Origin: Rhodococcoides fascians NBRC 12155 = LMG 3623
GTDB taxonomy: Bacteria; Actinomycetota; Actinomycetes; Mycobacteriales; Mycobacteriaceae
Length of the DNA stretch: 64,000 nt
Assembly (NCBI RefSeq): GCF_001894785.1
Contig: NZ_BCWW01000002.1
Coordinates: forward strand, 1-64,000
Direction: 5' to 3'
Shown: piece after piece, positions 35,878 through 44,845 of the stretch
How positions within the stretch are numbered: the stretch's first letter is position 1
How the letters are laid out: each line of letters opens with the position of its first letter
Program-made: the position numbers and the translations under genes
Notes under the pieces: generated by a model
Seen by the model: only the letters and a program-made list of their open reading frames with translations
The model's database searches: none
Told to the model about the DNA's origin: nothing

Positions 35878-37455
35878 TCAGGGCCTCTCGGTCTCGGCGC
35901 GGGTCATCGCGGCCAGATGCATTTCGTCGACCGTGGCCGAGTCCGGCGTGTAGTCGACCGAGGCGGCCTTGGCGAGCACCCCGTTCATGTGTGCGATATA
36001 GGCCATCTGCATGATGTCCTTCGGTTCGTCCGCGAATACCTGCGCGTACGCGGCCTGCCTGTCTTCTCCGGTGAGTGCACCGGCGGCGGCGATCTCCTTG
36101 TCGAAGTCCGCTGTGCCGTAAGCGCTCTGGAACCCGTCACTGGTGAAGTACTGATCGACGGTGAAGGCGGAGTCGCCGGCCTGGTTGCCGTGCTGAATCA
36201 CCAGTAGATACGGCCCGACGTTCGGGAACGGACGTTCCTGGTATTCGGCCGTACCTGCGGCGTCCATCATTTCGATCTTGACGTTCATGCCGATCTTGGA
36301 CAGCGAGTTCTGGATTACCTCCACTGTCTCGTTGATCTTGGGGAACTGTCCGGTGCGTCCGATCAGGCGGATCTCTGTGTCCACCGGTACCCCGTCTGCC
36401 CGCGCCTCGTCGATCAGCGTGCGTGCCTGGTCCATGTCGTAGGGCCACGGCGTCAGGTCCTCGTTGTAGCCGACGACACCCTCGGAGATGAGCTGTGCTG
36501 CAGGGGAACCGAGTCCACGGAAGAGCGCCTTGACGATGCCGTCGCGGTTGATGGCGTAATTGATCGCCTGCCGCACCCGCATGTCGTCCAGTGGCGGTTG
36601 CGCGGCCTGCATGCGCAGTGCCGTGGTCTCGTTGTTGGGATAGGCCACGCCGAGGTCGCCTGCACCGTCCTCCGGTCCGACCGACGTGGCGATCTCGGCC
36701 TCGCCGTTGGTCACCATCGACGCGCGGACACTGCCCTCGCTGCGCCACTGGTATTCGGCCCTGGCGTATTCGGGCTTCGGACCCCAGTAGGTCTCGTTGC
36801 GTACCAGCGAGAGCTTCTGGCCGTAGTCCCACCGCTCGATCGCGAACGGGCCGGTGCCGATCGGCTCGCGCACCCGCTCGGTGTAGCTCGCAGTGCGCGG
36901 AACCATCTCCACGAACGAGAGCCGCAGCGGCAGAATGGGATCGGGCTCGGGTGACTGCACCGTCAGCGTCAACGGGTCGACGGCTTTCACCACCAGATCG
37001 GCGTCGCCGAAGACATATCCCTCGACGTTGCATCCCAGTTCGGAGTTGACGGTGCGGTCGATGGAGAACGCTGCATCCTCGGCTTCGAAGGGGCTGCCGT
37101 CGCTGAACGTCACGCCGGGGTGAATGGCGAACGTCCACTCGGTGTCCGAGGTCTGCTCCCAGGAGTCCGCCAACTTCGGTTCGAGATCACCGGTACTCGG
37201 ATTGCGCTCCATCAGCGGCTCGGTGATGTTCGAGCGCGTGACCACTCCGACCGACGTCAGCGATACGTCGCAGGCTTCGAGGGTGGGCGGTTCCTGAGGC
37301 AGAACGATGCGCAGGGTGTCTGCGCGGGCTGCGGTTCCGTTGCTCGAGTTCGCGACGGTGCAGCCGCTTGCGATCAATGAAAGTGATAGTGCGCCAACAG
37401 CAATAGCGGCGACGCGATGGGTCCGTCCCTGCTGCACGGACAGTGCAGGGCTCAT
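35878..37455 (-). CDS. Peptide/nickel-class ABC substrate-binding lipoprotein (SBP_bac_5)
   Basis: Lipoprotein of 525 residues. The signal segment ends in SLIASGC with Cys32 as the likely lipidated residue. Family blocks follow: the N-terminal TLRIVLPQEPPTLEACD, LADSWEQTSDTEWTFAIHPGVTFSDG and VRQAINYAINRDGIVKALF. It binds a peptide or other small molecule; the ligand is unknown. GGAGG precedes the ATG. It is first in a six-gene operon ending with the TSUP gene. Confidence 0.92.
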   Translation of the reverse strand: MSPALSVQQGRTHRVAAIAVGALSLSLIASGCTVANSSNGTAARADTLRIVLPQEPPTLEACDVSLTSVGVVTRSNITEPLMERNPSTGDLEPKLADSWEQTSDTEWTFAIHPGVTFSDGSPFEAEDAAFSIDRTVNSELGCNVEGYVFGDADLVVKAVDPLTLTVQSPEPDPILPLRLSFVEMVPRTASYTERVREPIGTGPFAIERWDYGQKLSLVRNETYWGPKPEYARAEYQWRSEGSVRASMVTNGEAEIATSVGPEDGAGDLGVAYPNNETTALRMQAAQPPLDDMRVRQAINYAINRDGIVKALFRGLGSPAAQLISEGVVGYNEDLTPWPYDMDQARTLIDEARADGVPVDTEIRLIGRTGQFPKINETVEVIQNSLSKIGMNVKIEMMDAAGTAEYQERPFPNVGPYLLVIQHGNQAGDSAFTVDQYFTSDGFQSAYGTADFDKEIAAAGALTGEDRQAAYAQVFADEPKDIMQMAYIAHMNGVLAKAASVDYTPDSATVDEMHLAAMTRAETERP

Positions 37456-37798
37456 GGTGGCCTCCAGTGGGAAAAGGGATACGCGTCATCGAGCCGCATT
37501 CGGATCTGTGACGGTAGACACACGGTAGGAGTGGGTGATCTCCACCGTCAACCGGACGAAAGCGACGTTTCGGCCCGTTATCCACGTCACAATCGTGCTG
37601 GATCAGTGCGGATGCTCGCAGTTCAGCGCCTCTGAGCAGGTCGAACGTCCAAACGGGTTAGGTCTACCTGCATGCTGAGGGTCATGTTCATGCCGTTTGG
37701 GTATCGGTCCATGTTATTTGCGTGTTGGACAGGTATCCGAGAAGCGGCATACCGTACAGGAAACGCGCACGCTCCACCACATCGCGAGGAGAACAACG
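37456..37798. other. 343-bp intergenic region between divergent genes
   Basis: No gene is apparent. The right part holds a candidate promoter for the dehydrogenase gene: TTGGAC (37725-37730) and TACCGT (37750-37755) with a 19-base spacer, followed by AGGAGA before the GTG. The left part must hold the promoter of the peptide-type ABC operon; I see no convincing -35/-10 pair there. No long dyad was found. Confidence 0.5.
37725..37755 (+). promoter_or_regulatory. Candidate promoter of the 2-hydroxyacid dehydrogenase gene
   Basis: -35 TTGGAC and -10 TACCGT separated by 19 bases, 44 bases upstream of the start codon. The same -35 and an equal spacer occur upstream of gudD. Confidence 0.4.
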
Positions 37799-38791
37799 GT
37801 GACCACCGGTCAACAGGAAAAGTCTGTGTTGCAACAAGATTCACGCCCAGGGGGCCGCGTGCTCCGAGTCGGGCCGCTGAAGCCGTCCCTGATGGACACT
37901 CTGGTTGCCGACTACGACGCGCTGACCTTGCCCGACGGGGACGAGCGTGAGCAGTTCCTGGCCGAGCACGGCCCGTCGATCACCGCCGTCGTCACCTCCG
38001 GCCGAACCGGCGTCGACGCAGCGCTGATGGAGCGGTTGCCGCAGCTCGGAGCCGTCGTGAACTTCGGAGTCGGATACGACACCACCGACGTCGACGCGGC
38101 CACCGAGCGTGGCATCGGGGTCAGCAACACCCCGGACGTGCTCACCGACTGCGTCGCGGATCTCGCTGTCGGCCTGGTGATCGACACCGTGCGTGGGCTC
38201 TCGTCCGCGGAGCGATTCGTACGGGCCGGCCGCTGGCCGGCCGAGGGCAACACTCCGCTGACCCGTCAGGTCACCGGCAAACGAGTCGGGATCATCGGGC
38301 TCGGCCGGATCGGATCTGCAATCGCGGACCGGCTCACCGCATTCCGATGCCCCATCTCGTACCACAACCGGAACGAGATCGACGGTTCACCGTATGTGTA
38401 CGCGGCCAGTCCTGTAGCGCTCGCCGAGAGCGTCGACGTACTGATCGTCGCCGCTTCGGGCGGTTCGGGAACGGCCCATCTGGTCGATCGCGCGGTGCTC
38501 GACGCGCTGGGGCCGCAGGGCTATCTGATCAACGTGGCCCGCGGAAGCGTCGTCGACGAGGAGGCGCTGATCGAACTGCTCGCCTCCGGGCAGCTCGCCG
38601 GTGCGGGTCTGGACGTGTTCGCCCACGAACCGAACGTGCCCGACTCTCTGCTCGCGATGGACAACGTGGTGCTGCTGCCGCACGTGGGCAGCGCAACGGT
38701 GGAGACTCGCGCGGCCATGGAAGCACTGACACTGGAGAACCTCGATCGATTCCTGGCCGACGGCTCCCTCGTCACGCCGGTGACGAAGTGA
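37799..38791 (+). CDS. D-isomer-specific 2-hydroxyacid dehydrogenase (GHRB-like)
   Basis: NAD(P)-dependent enzyme of 330 residues. The Rossmann motif GLGRIG is at 167-172. The catalytic triad Arg248 (VARGSVVDE), Glu277 (AHEPNVP) and His295 (LLPHVGS) is complete. Closest by feel are glyoxylate/hydroxypyruvate reductases. The GTG at 37799 is supported by AGGAGA seven bases away. Its stop overlaps the Usp gene start (GTGA). Confidence 0.87.
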   Translation: MTTGQQEKSVLQQDSRPGGRVLRVGPLKPSLMDTLVADYDALTLPDGDEREQFLAEHGPSITAVVTSGRTGVDAALMERLPQLGAVVNFGVGYDTTDVDAATERGIGVSNTPDVLTDCVADLAVGLVIDTVRGLSSAERFVRAGRWPAEGNTPLTRQVTGKRVGIIGLGRIGSAIADRLTAFRCPISYHNRNEIDGSPYVYAASPVALAESVDVLIVAASGGSGTAHLVDRAVLDALGPQGYLINVARGSVVDEEALIELLASGQLAGAGLDVFAHEPNVPDSLLAMDNVVLLPHVGSATVETRAAMEALTLENLDRFLADGSLVTPVTK

Positions 38792-39183
38792 CCGTCGTCG
38801 TCGGCTACTCGCCGACCACCGAAGGAAAAGGCGCGCTGCCCTTCGCATTTCGCGAGGCCCAGATGCGCGGAACGGATCTGCTCATCGTCGCCGAGGACAA
38901 CAGCGCGGCAGACGCCGAGTTCGCTGCCACCGTCGAATCGGCTCGCGAGGAGGCGTCGGCGGTCGGTGTCACGACGAAGATTCACGACAACGAGGCCGGC
39001 CGCTCGCACGCCGACAACCTGATCGACCTGTCGTTCGACGAGCAGGCTCAGCTGGTCGTCATCGGCATCCGACGTCGATCGCCCGTCGGAAAGTTGTTCA
39101 TGGGCAGCATCTCTCAGCGCGTACTGCTCGAGGCGCACTGCCCGGTGACGGCCGTCAAGCCGCCGGTGGGGACGCCGCGGTAG
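38788..39183 (+). CDS. Universal stress protein (UspA domain)
   Basis: Single Usp domain of 131 residues. The strand-1 VVVGYSPTTEGKGAL and the nucleotide-binding IGIRRRSPVGKLFMGS followed by VLLEAHCPV fit ATP-binding Usps (G-2x-G-9x-G(S) pattern is approximate). The GTG start overlaps the dehydrogenase stop, so the two are translated together. Upstream readings of this frame inside the dehydrogenase are rejected. Confidence 0.87.
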   Translation: MTVVVGYSPTTEGKGALPFAFREAQMRGTDLLIVAEDNSAADAEFAATVESAREEASAVGVTTKIHDNEAGRSHADNLIDLSFDEQAQLVVIGIRRRSPVGKLFMGSISQRVLLEAHCPVTAVKPPVGTPR

Positions 39184-39186
39184 TCG

Positions 39187-40080
39187 TCACGCCCACTCGC
39201 GCGTCGGCAGCACGTCGGTCATGAAGCGGTGCAGTGCCGGGTTGTCGTTGTCGACGCGCCAGGCAGCGTCGAGTTCGACGGGGCGTTCCTTTACGGTCCG
39301 AACCGGCCGGAACACAACGCCTTCCGGCCGCATGGTCGACGCCGACTCGGGTACCAGGGCCAGTCCGATTCCCGAGCGAACGAGCACCAGCATCGTGTGC
39401 ACCTGCGTCACGTACTGCACGTAGCGCGGTGAGACCCCGACGATGGTGAAGGTGCTGATCAGCAGTTCGTGGAAGTACCGCGCGTCGACGGGCGAGTACA
39501 TGATGATCGGCTGCTCGTCGAAGTCCTCTACCGACAGTTCGTCCTTCTCGGCCAGCGGGTGTTCTTCGGGCATCGCCGCGATCAACGACTCGTGCAGCAC
39601 CGGCCGGGACGCGATGCCCGGTCGCTTGAGCGGGGGTCTGGCCAACCCGAGATCCAGATCGCCGATGGCCAGAGACTCCATCTGTACCGCCGAGACCATC
39701 TCGCGTAGAACGATTTTCACGTCCGGTAGCTTCTCGCGCGCGGCGTCGAGCAGCTGCGGGAGCACCGCATGCGCCGATGCCCCGGTGAAGCCCACGATCA
39801 CTGTCCCCAAGTCTCCGGTGGGAACGCGTCGCACCGTCAGCAGTGCGCCCTCGGCGAGGTCGAGGATGCGTCGGGCCTCGGGTAGGAAGGCCAATCCCGC
39901 GGCCGTCAGGGTCACCGACCGGCTCGTGCGGTCGATCAGCTGCACGCCGACTTCGCTCTCGAGTTGTTGGATCTGTCTGCTGAGCGGCGGCTGCGTCATG
40001 TGGAGACGTTCGGCGGCGCGGCCGAAGTGCAATTCCTCGGCGACGGCGATGAAGCAGGACAGCCTGTTGAGCGAGAACAT
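39187..40080 (-). CDS. LysR-family transcriptional regulator
   Basis: Regulator of 297 residues. The helix-turn-helix is at residues 3-60 (LHFGRAAERLHMTQPPLSRQIQQLE) and the effector-binding domain fills the rest. The start at 40080 is preceded by AAGGA. It is divergent from a SulP transporter with 173 bp between; LysR proteins often control the divergent gene. The subgroup recalls regulators of aromatic or organic-acid catabolism. Its stop is only three bases past the convergent Usp stop. Confidence 0.9.
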   Translation of the reverse strand: MFSLNRLSCFIAVAEELHFGRAAERLHMTQPPLSRQIQQLESEVGVQLIDRTSRSVTLTAAGLAFLPEARRILDLAEGALLTVRRVPTGDLGTVIVGFTGASAHAVLPQLLDAAREKLPDVKIVLREMVSAVQMESLAIGDLDLGLARPPLKRPGIASRPVLHESLIAAMPEEHPLAEKDELSVEDFDEQPIIMYSPVDARYFHELLISTFTIVGVSPRYVQYVTQVHTMLVLVRSGIGLALVPESASTMRPEGVVFRPVRTVKERPVELDAAWRVDNDNPALHRFMTDVLPTREWA

Positions 40081-40253
40081 CGATTCATTCCTTGCATCGC
40101 GCTGGGAGTTCCGGCGTGCCTTTTCGTATAAATCTAGCGCACGTCGTCCGTGCTTCAGTGATTGGTAACCTTCCCTCCGGTAAGAGTAGAGTTGCTCGCG
40201 GAGTGGACGCCCATCCCGGTTGTCGTCCCTCGTAACCATCGAACGGAGTCGTC

Positions 40254-41762
40254 GTGTCTCGAGCTGCCCAGGTGCCCGGCACCGCCGTCGAAGACGTCTC
40301 GGTGCTGGGTGCGTTGCGCTCACCGAGGCGACTGAAGACCGAGGTTCTTGCCGGGCTGGTGGTGGCGCTGGCGTTGATCCCGGAAGCCATTTCGTTCTCG
40401 ATCATCGCCGGTGTCGATCCACGCGTCGGCCTGTTCGCGTCGTTCACGATGGCCGTCACCATCTCCATCGTCGGGGGTCGACCGGCGATGATCTCCGCGG
40501 CCACCGGAGCGATCGCCCTGGTGGTCGCCCCCTTGGCTCGCGAGTACGGCCTCGACTACCTCATTGCCGCGGTCATCCTCGGCGGAGTGCTGCAGATCGT
40601 GTTGAGCGTCCTCGGTGTCGCCAAGTTGATGCGATTCATCCCGCGCAGTGTCATGGTCGGATTCGTCAACGCCCTGGCTATCCTGATCTTCACCTCACAG
40701 GTGCCGTACCTGATCGGGGTGCCGTGGTTGGTCTACCCGATGGTGGCCGTCGGACTGCTCATCATGTTCTTCTTGCCGAAGCTCACCTCTGTCGTGCCTG
40801 CACCTCTGATCGCCATCGTGATCCTCACCGCCGTCACGCTCGTCTTCGCGCTGGCCGTCCCGGACGTGGGCGACGAGGGTGAACTGCCGTCCTCGCTGCC
40901 GTCGTTCCTGATCCCGGACGTACCGTTCACGTTCGACACCCTGTCGATCATCGCGCCGTTCGCTCTGGCCATTGCCCTGGTCGGTCTGCTCGAATCACTG
41001 ATGACGGCCAAGCTCGTCGACGACATCACCGACTCGCACTCCAACAAGACTCGTGAGGGCTGGGGCCAGGGCGTGGCGAATCTGGTCACCGGATTCACCG
41101 GCGGTATGGGCGGCTGCGCGATGATCGGCCAGACCATGATCAACGTGAAGGTCTCCGGTGCCCGCACCCGTATCTCCACGTTCCTCGCCGGCACCTTCCT
41201 GCTGATCCTGGTGGTCGGTCTCGGCGACATCGTCGCGCTCATTCCGATGGCCGCATTGGTCGCCGTGATGATCATGGTGTCGGTCGGCACCTTCGACTGG
41301 CACAGCATTCACCCGAAGACGTTGCGGCGCATGCCCAAGAGCGAAACTCTCGTCATGGTGGCCACCGTCGCTGTCACCGTGGTCACCCACAACCTCGCGT
41401 ACGGCGTCGTGGTCGGAGTGATCACCGCGATGGTCTTGTTCGCCAGGCGGGTTGCACACCTGACCGAGGTTGTCGACGTCGCACATCCCGACGACGACAC
41501 CCGCGTCTACGCCGTCAAGGGCGAGTTGTTCTTCGCGTCGAGCAACGATCTGATCTACCAGTTCGACTACGTCGGAGATCCGAAGAACGTCGTCATCGAC
41601 ATGTCCGAGTCGCACATCTGGGACGCGTCGACCGTGGCGACCCTGGACGCCATCACCACCAAGTACGCCGCCAAGGGCAAGACGGTGGAGATCGTGGGCC
41701 TGAACGCGCCGTCGACCGAGCGGCACGATCGTCTCAGTGGGAACCTGGGTGCCGAGCACTGA
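40254..41762 (+). CDS. SulP-family anion transporter with STAS domain (second copy)
   Basis: Transporter of 502 residues: ten or more spans over about 30-400 (LAGLVVALALIPEAISFSII, then GGRPAMISAATGAIALVV) and a STAS domain at about 415-495. It differs clearly from the transporter at 26913 and belongs to another SulP branch. Substrate unknown; bicarbonate or sulfate are precedented. The GTG start has CGGAG upstream. The 173-bp upstream gap holds no clear dyad that I can assign to LysR. Confidence 0.88.
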   Translation: MSRAAQVPGTAVEDVSVLGALRSPRRLKTEVLAGLVVALALIPEAISFSIIAGVDPRVGLFASFTMAVTISIVGGRPAMISAATGAIALVVAPLAREYGLDYLIAAVILGGVLQIVLSVLGVAKLMRFIPRSVMVGFVNALAILIFTSQVPYLIGVPWLVYPMVAVGLLIMFFLPKLTSVVPAPLIAIVILTAVTLVFALAVPDVGDEGELPSSLPSFLIPDVPFTFDTLSIIAPFALAIALVGLLESLMTAKLVDDITDSHSNKTREGWGQGVANLVTGFTGGMGGCAMIGQTMINVKVSGARTRISTFLAGTFLLILVVGLGDIVALIPMAALVAVMIMVSVGTFDWHSIHPKTLRRMPKSETLVMVATVAVTVVTHNLAYGVVVGVITAMVLFARRVAHLTEVVDVAHPDDDTRVYAVKGELFFASSNDLIYQFDYVGDPKNVVIDMSESHIWDASTVATLDAITTKYAAKGKTVEIVGLNAPSTERHDRLSGNLGAEH

Positions 41763-41796
41763 CTAGGGTGGTTGGTCGGGCGAAGAGAGGCGGCAC

Positions 41797-42201
41797 ATGA
41801 CAGACGACGGCGTACACATGCAGATCGGGCAGGTAGCTCAGCGAACCGAGCTGTCGATTCGCACGGTTCGTCATTACGACGATGTCGGTCTGGTCACGCC
41901 CTCTGCTCGGACCGTCGGCGGCTTCCGGCTCTACACCGAGTCCGACGTCGAAAGACTGCTCGTCATTCGCCGGATGAAGCCACTCGACTTCACGTTGGCC
42001 GAAATGAAACAGCTACTGGAATCCCTCGACATTCTCGGCGACGAGAACGCGACCGACGACGCGAGGTCGTCGGCCGCGGCCTTCGTTCGTGAGTGCCACA
42101 CCAAGGCCGAGGAAAGCTGCCGCACGTTGCGGCGGCAGCTCGCCTACGCCGAGGAGCTGACCGAGGTGCTGTCCACCCGTGGTGCGGCAGCTCAGATCTG
42201 A
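41797..42201 (+). CDS. MerR-family transcriptional regulator
   Basis: Regulator of 134 residues with an N-terminal winged helix (QIGQVAQRTELSIRTVRHYDDVGL) and a C-terminal coiled-coil helix of dimerisation. Two cysteines (RECHTKAEESC) are seven apart in that helix; they do not match the CueR or MerR metal sites. GAGAGG precedes the ATG. It is 34 bp after the SulP gene and may be co-transcribed with it. Effector unknown. Confidence 0.9.
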   Translation: MTDDGVHMQIGQVAQRTELSIRTVRHYDDVGLVTPSARTVGGFRLYTESDVERLLVIRRMKPLDFTLAEMKQLLESLDILGDENATDDARSSAAAFVRECHTKAEESCRTLRRQLAYAEELTEVLSTRGAAAQI

Positions 42202-42212
42202 CCGGACCGGCT

Positions 42213-43922
42213 TTAGCCGTCCACGACCACCGGGACGATGAGGGGCTGGCGGCCCAGGGTCTGCTTGGCCCAGCGGGCCGATTCCTGCACGATGCGCTTC
42301 TCAATGTTTTCGCGCGAGGCAACCTTGACGTCGCTCTCGCGTGTGAGGGTCTTGCCGATCGCCTTGGCCAACGAGTCGAAAGCGTTTGCCTCGTGGGCGA
42401 ATCCGCGTCCGATGAAGTCGACGTCGTCGACCAGCAGCCCGGTGTCGGGATCGACGATGGCGATGACGGTCAGCACGCCCTCGTTCGCGAGGAGGCGACG
42501 CTCGGCCAGTGAATCCTCCGTCACGCCACCGACGGCACTGCCGTCGACGTAGATCAGTTCGATGGGGACGGAGCCGGTGATCTGCGCGACGCCGTCGTAC
42601 AGGTCGATGACGCTTCCGTTCTCGGCGATGATCACGCGATCGCGAGGAACACCGGTCCTGATGGCGAGATCGGCATTGGCACGCAGGTGCCGCGACTCAC
42701 CGTGTACGGGAAGCACATTGGCGGGTTCGAGGATGTTGTAGCAGTAGACGAGCTCGCCGGCGCTGGCGTGACCGGAGACGTGCACCTTCGCATTTCCCTT
42801 GTGCACCACGCGTGCACCCTTGTCGACGAGGCCGTTGATGACGCGGTAGATCGCGTTCTCGTTGCCGGGGATCAGGCTGCTCGCCATCAGCACGGTGTCG
42901 CCGTCGCCGACCTTGATCTGATGCTCGCCCGACGCCATCCGCGACAGCGCCGCGAGGGGCTCGCCCTGGGAGCCGGTGCAGATCAGGGTGATCTTGTTGG
43001 CCGGGAGCCGGTTGAGCTTCGGGAGGTCCACGACGAGGCCGTCGGGAACGTCGAGGTAGCTCAGGTCGGTCGCAATCTTCATGTTGCGCACCATCGATCG
43101 GCCGACGAACGCAACCTTGCGGCCCTGCGCATGTGCGGCGTCGAGTACCTGTTGAATGCGGTGCACGTGACTGGCGAAGCTCGAAACGATCACGCGTCCC
43201 GTCGTTTCGCGGAACACCTTCTCGATGGCCGGGACCAGGTCGCGTTCGGAGACCATGAACCCGGGCACTTCGGCGTTGGTGGAGTCGACGAGGAGTAGAT
43301 CGAGCCCCTCCTCGCCGAGGCGTGCGAAGCTCCGGAGGTCGGTGATCCGACCGTCCAGCGGGAACTGTTCCATCTTGAAGTCACCGGTGTGCAGCACCAG
43401 CCCGGCGTCGGTACGAATGGCGATGGCCAGACCGTCGGGAATCGAGTGGTTGACGGCGATGAACTCGAGCTCGAACGGGCCTTCCTGCCGGGTTTGCCCC
43501 GCCTCGACCTCGATCAGCGTCGTCGAGACCTTGAACTCCTCGAACTTGGCAGCCAGGAAATGCAGCGTCAGCCGCGACGAGATGACGGGAATGTCGCCAC
43601 GCTCGCGCAGCAGATACGGGACGCCGCCGATGTGGTCCTCGTGTCCGTGCGTCAGAACGATGGCGACGACGTCGTCGAGGCGATCCCGGATGCAACTCCA
43701 GTCGGGGAGGATGACGTCGACGCCGGGCTGATGCTCCTCGGGAAACAGCACGCCGCAGTCGACGATGAGCAGCTTTCCGTCGAATTCGAAGACGGTCATG
43801 TTCCGGCCGATCTCGCCGAGACCGCCCGTCGCGATCACGCGAAGGTGCCCTGCCGACAGCGCTGAGGAGGATCGCTTTCGAGGTGCGGCGGGGGATCTGC
43901 GGTTCCGTGGTGATCTCGACAT
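42213..43922 (-). CDS. rnj: Ribonuclease J
   Basis: Metallo-beta-lactamase-fold nuclease of 569 residues. The metal motif HGHEDH has His92, His94, Asp96 and His97; a second cluster HTGDFK and the beta-CASP block SSFASHVHRIQQ follow; HVSGHASAGEL is near the C-terminal third. RNase J is a 5' exonuclease and endonuclease in mRNA turnover and rRNA maturation. A short basic N-terminus of about 25 residues precedes the domain. The start at 43922 has only a weak AAGAGG. Confidence 0.94.
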   Translation of the reverse strand: MSRSPRNRRSPAAPRKRSSSALSAGHLRVIATGGLGEIGRNMTVFEFDGKLLIVDCGVLFPEEHQPGVDVILPDWSCIRDRLDDVVAIVLTHGHEDHIGGVPYLLRERGDIPVISSRLTLHFLAAKFEEFKVSTTLIEVEAGQTRQEGPFELEFIAVNHSIPDGLAIAIRTDAGLVLHTGDFKMEQFPLDGRITDLRSFARLGEEGLDLLLVDSTNAEVPGFMVSERDLVPAIEKVFRETTGRVIVSSFASHVHRIQQVLDAAHAQGRKVAFVGRSMVRNMKIATDLSYLDVPDGLVVDLPKLNRLPANKITLICTGSQGEPLAALSRMASGEHQIKVGDGDTVLMASSLIPGNENAIYRVINGLVDKGARVVHKGNAKVHVSGHASAGELVYCYNILEPANVLPVHGESRHLRANADLAIRTGVPRDRVIIAENGSVIDLYDGVAQITGSVPIELIYVDGSAVGGVTEDSLAERRLLANEGVLTVIAIVDPDTGLLVDDVDFIGRGFAHEANAFDSLAKAIGKTLTRESDVKVASRENIEKRIVQESARWAKQTLGRQPLIVPVVVDG

Positions 43923-44083
43923 GCCTCTTACGCTACGGGGGCCGCCCGACCTGGCTTCGACCCCGGTCCGAAGATCCACGCATTGCTCGCCGTCGAGGGT
44001 GGAATGCCGACCGTGTCATGGCCGTCCTCGAGCCATGGGACAGCTCGTCGTCCACGTCGATCTCGCGGCCGGCGCTCGTGTCG

Positions 44084-44695
44084 TCAGGGGGTGCAGAGTG
44101 AACGCGATGCAGCAACCAAGGCTGCAGCGTGCACGATGTCGCTGTCGTGGGCGGTGTTCGTGGCAACGACCGCTTGGACGAGGTCCGTGTAGCACGTCGG
44201 TGATCGAAGGGCTTGCGCGTTCGAGGCAAGCTGGGTGACCACCGCAGAACTGAGTGCGGTGATGCGTTCCCGGATCGGCGCGAGGTCCGCGGGCGCATCG
44301 GGAGCCCCGGCCGGATCGGCGTGCCACTGGGCCAGGCGGAGCGATTGGATCGCCTTGCCCACCTCGATCTGGTCGCGAACCACAGTCCCTGCGCGTTCTG
44401 GTGCAAGTCCGAGCCCGATGGCAGCGTTCTGCGCCGCATCGATCACCTGGGCCTCGCGCTCGGGATCGCTGACGGGGCCGCCTGTCTTCCACTTCACCGC
44501 GGCCACGCTGTCTGCGGTGGCCAGACGGTCTGCAAGAACGTCGGTCAGAGATTGCAGATTCTCGGCAGGCGTCTCGGCCGCGCTCGTCGCCGCCGTCGGT
44601 AACAGGACCAGCGGTACGACCGCTGAGATCACGGCAATTCTGGCGATGCGACGCAGCCGCGACGCGTTTGCCGGTAAGGACACCTCAGGAGACAT
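44084..44695 (-). CDS. Secreted chorismate mutase (AroQ-gamma type)
   Basis: Protein of 203 residues with a cleavable signal peptide (basic RLRRIARI, hydrophobic core, ATSAAE cleavage region). The mature part resembles the exported chorismate mutase of M. tuberculosis as recalled: LADRLATADSVAAVKWKTGGP, DQIEVGKAIQSLRLAQWHADP and two C-terminal cysteines that could form a disulfide. It converts chorismate to prephenate outside the cytoplasm; why is unclear in any organism. GAAAGG precedes the ATG. A much longer in-frame reading upstream is antisense to the monooxygenase and rejected. Confidence 0.88.
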   Translation of the reverse strand: MSPEVSLPANASRLRRIARIAVISAVVPLVLLPTAATSAAETPAENLQSLTDVLADRLATADSVAAVKWKTGGPVSDPEREAQVIDAAQNAAIGLGLAPERAGTVVRDQIEVGKAIQSLRLAQWHADPAGAPDAPADLAPIRERITALSSAVVTQLASNAQALRSPTCYTDLVQAVVATNTAHDSDIVHAAALVAASRSLCTP

Positions 44696-44766
44696 CTCAC
44701 GCACCTTTCGTTCGACGGTTCGACGCCGATAGTGACCGACGACGGTGAACAACAAGGGAACCGCCA

Positions 44767-44802
44767 TTGCGGAATCACGCGTCATCACTTTAATGTGATG
44801 AC
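44767..44802 (+). promoter_or_regulatory. Promoter and 22-bp operator of the monooxygenase operon
   Basis: GTCATCAC-TTTAAT-GTGATGAC (44781-44802) is a perfect 8-6-8 dyad. Its centre TTTAAT (44789-44794) makes a fair -10, with TTGCGG (44767-44772) as -35 at 16-base spacing. The operon encodes a TetR protein as its last gene, a natural candidate to bind here. Confidence 0.6.
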
Positions 44803-44845
44803 ACGCAACATCGGATTGCGTCTTGTGCTGGAGGGGTTCGTCGAT

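Noticed and set aside
40081-40253. LysR-type T-N11-A operator in the LysR-SulP gap
   Set aside because: GGTAA half-like pieces occur near 40167-40183 but no convincing dyad with the right spacing was found.
44732-44845. Earlier ATG for the monooxygenase
   Set aside because: The extension would be encoded by the operator and promoter region; GGAGGGG precedes the ATG at 44846.
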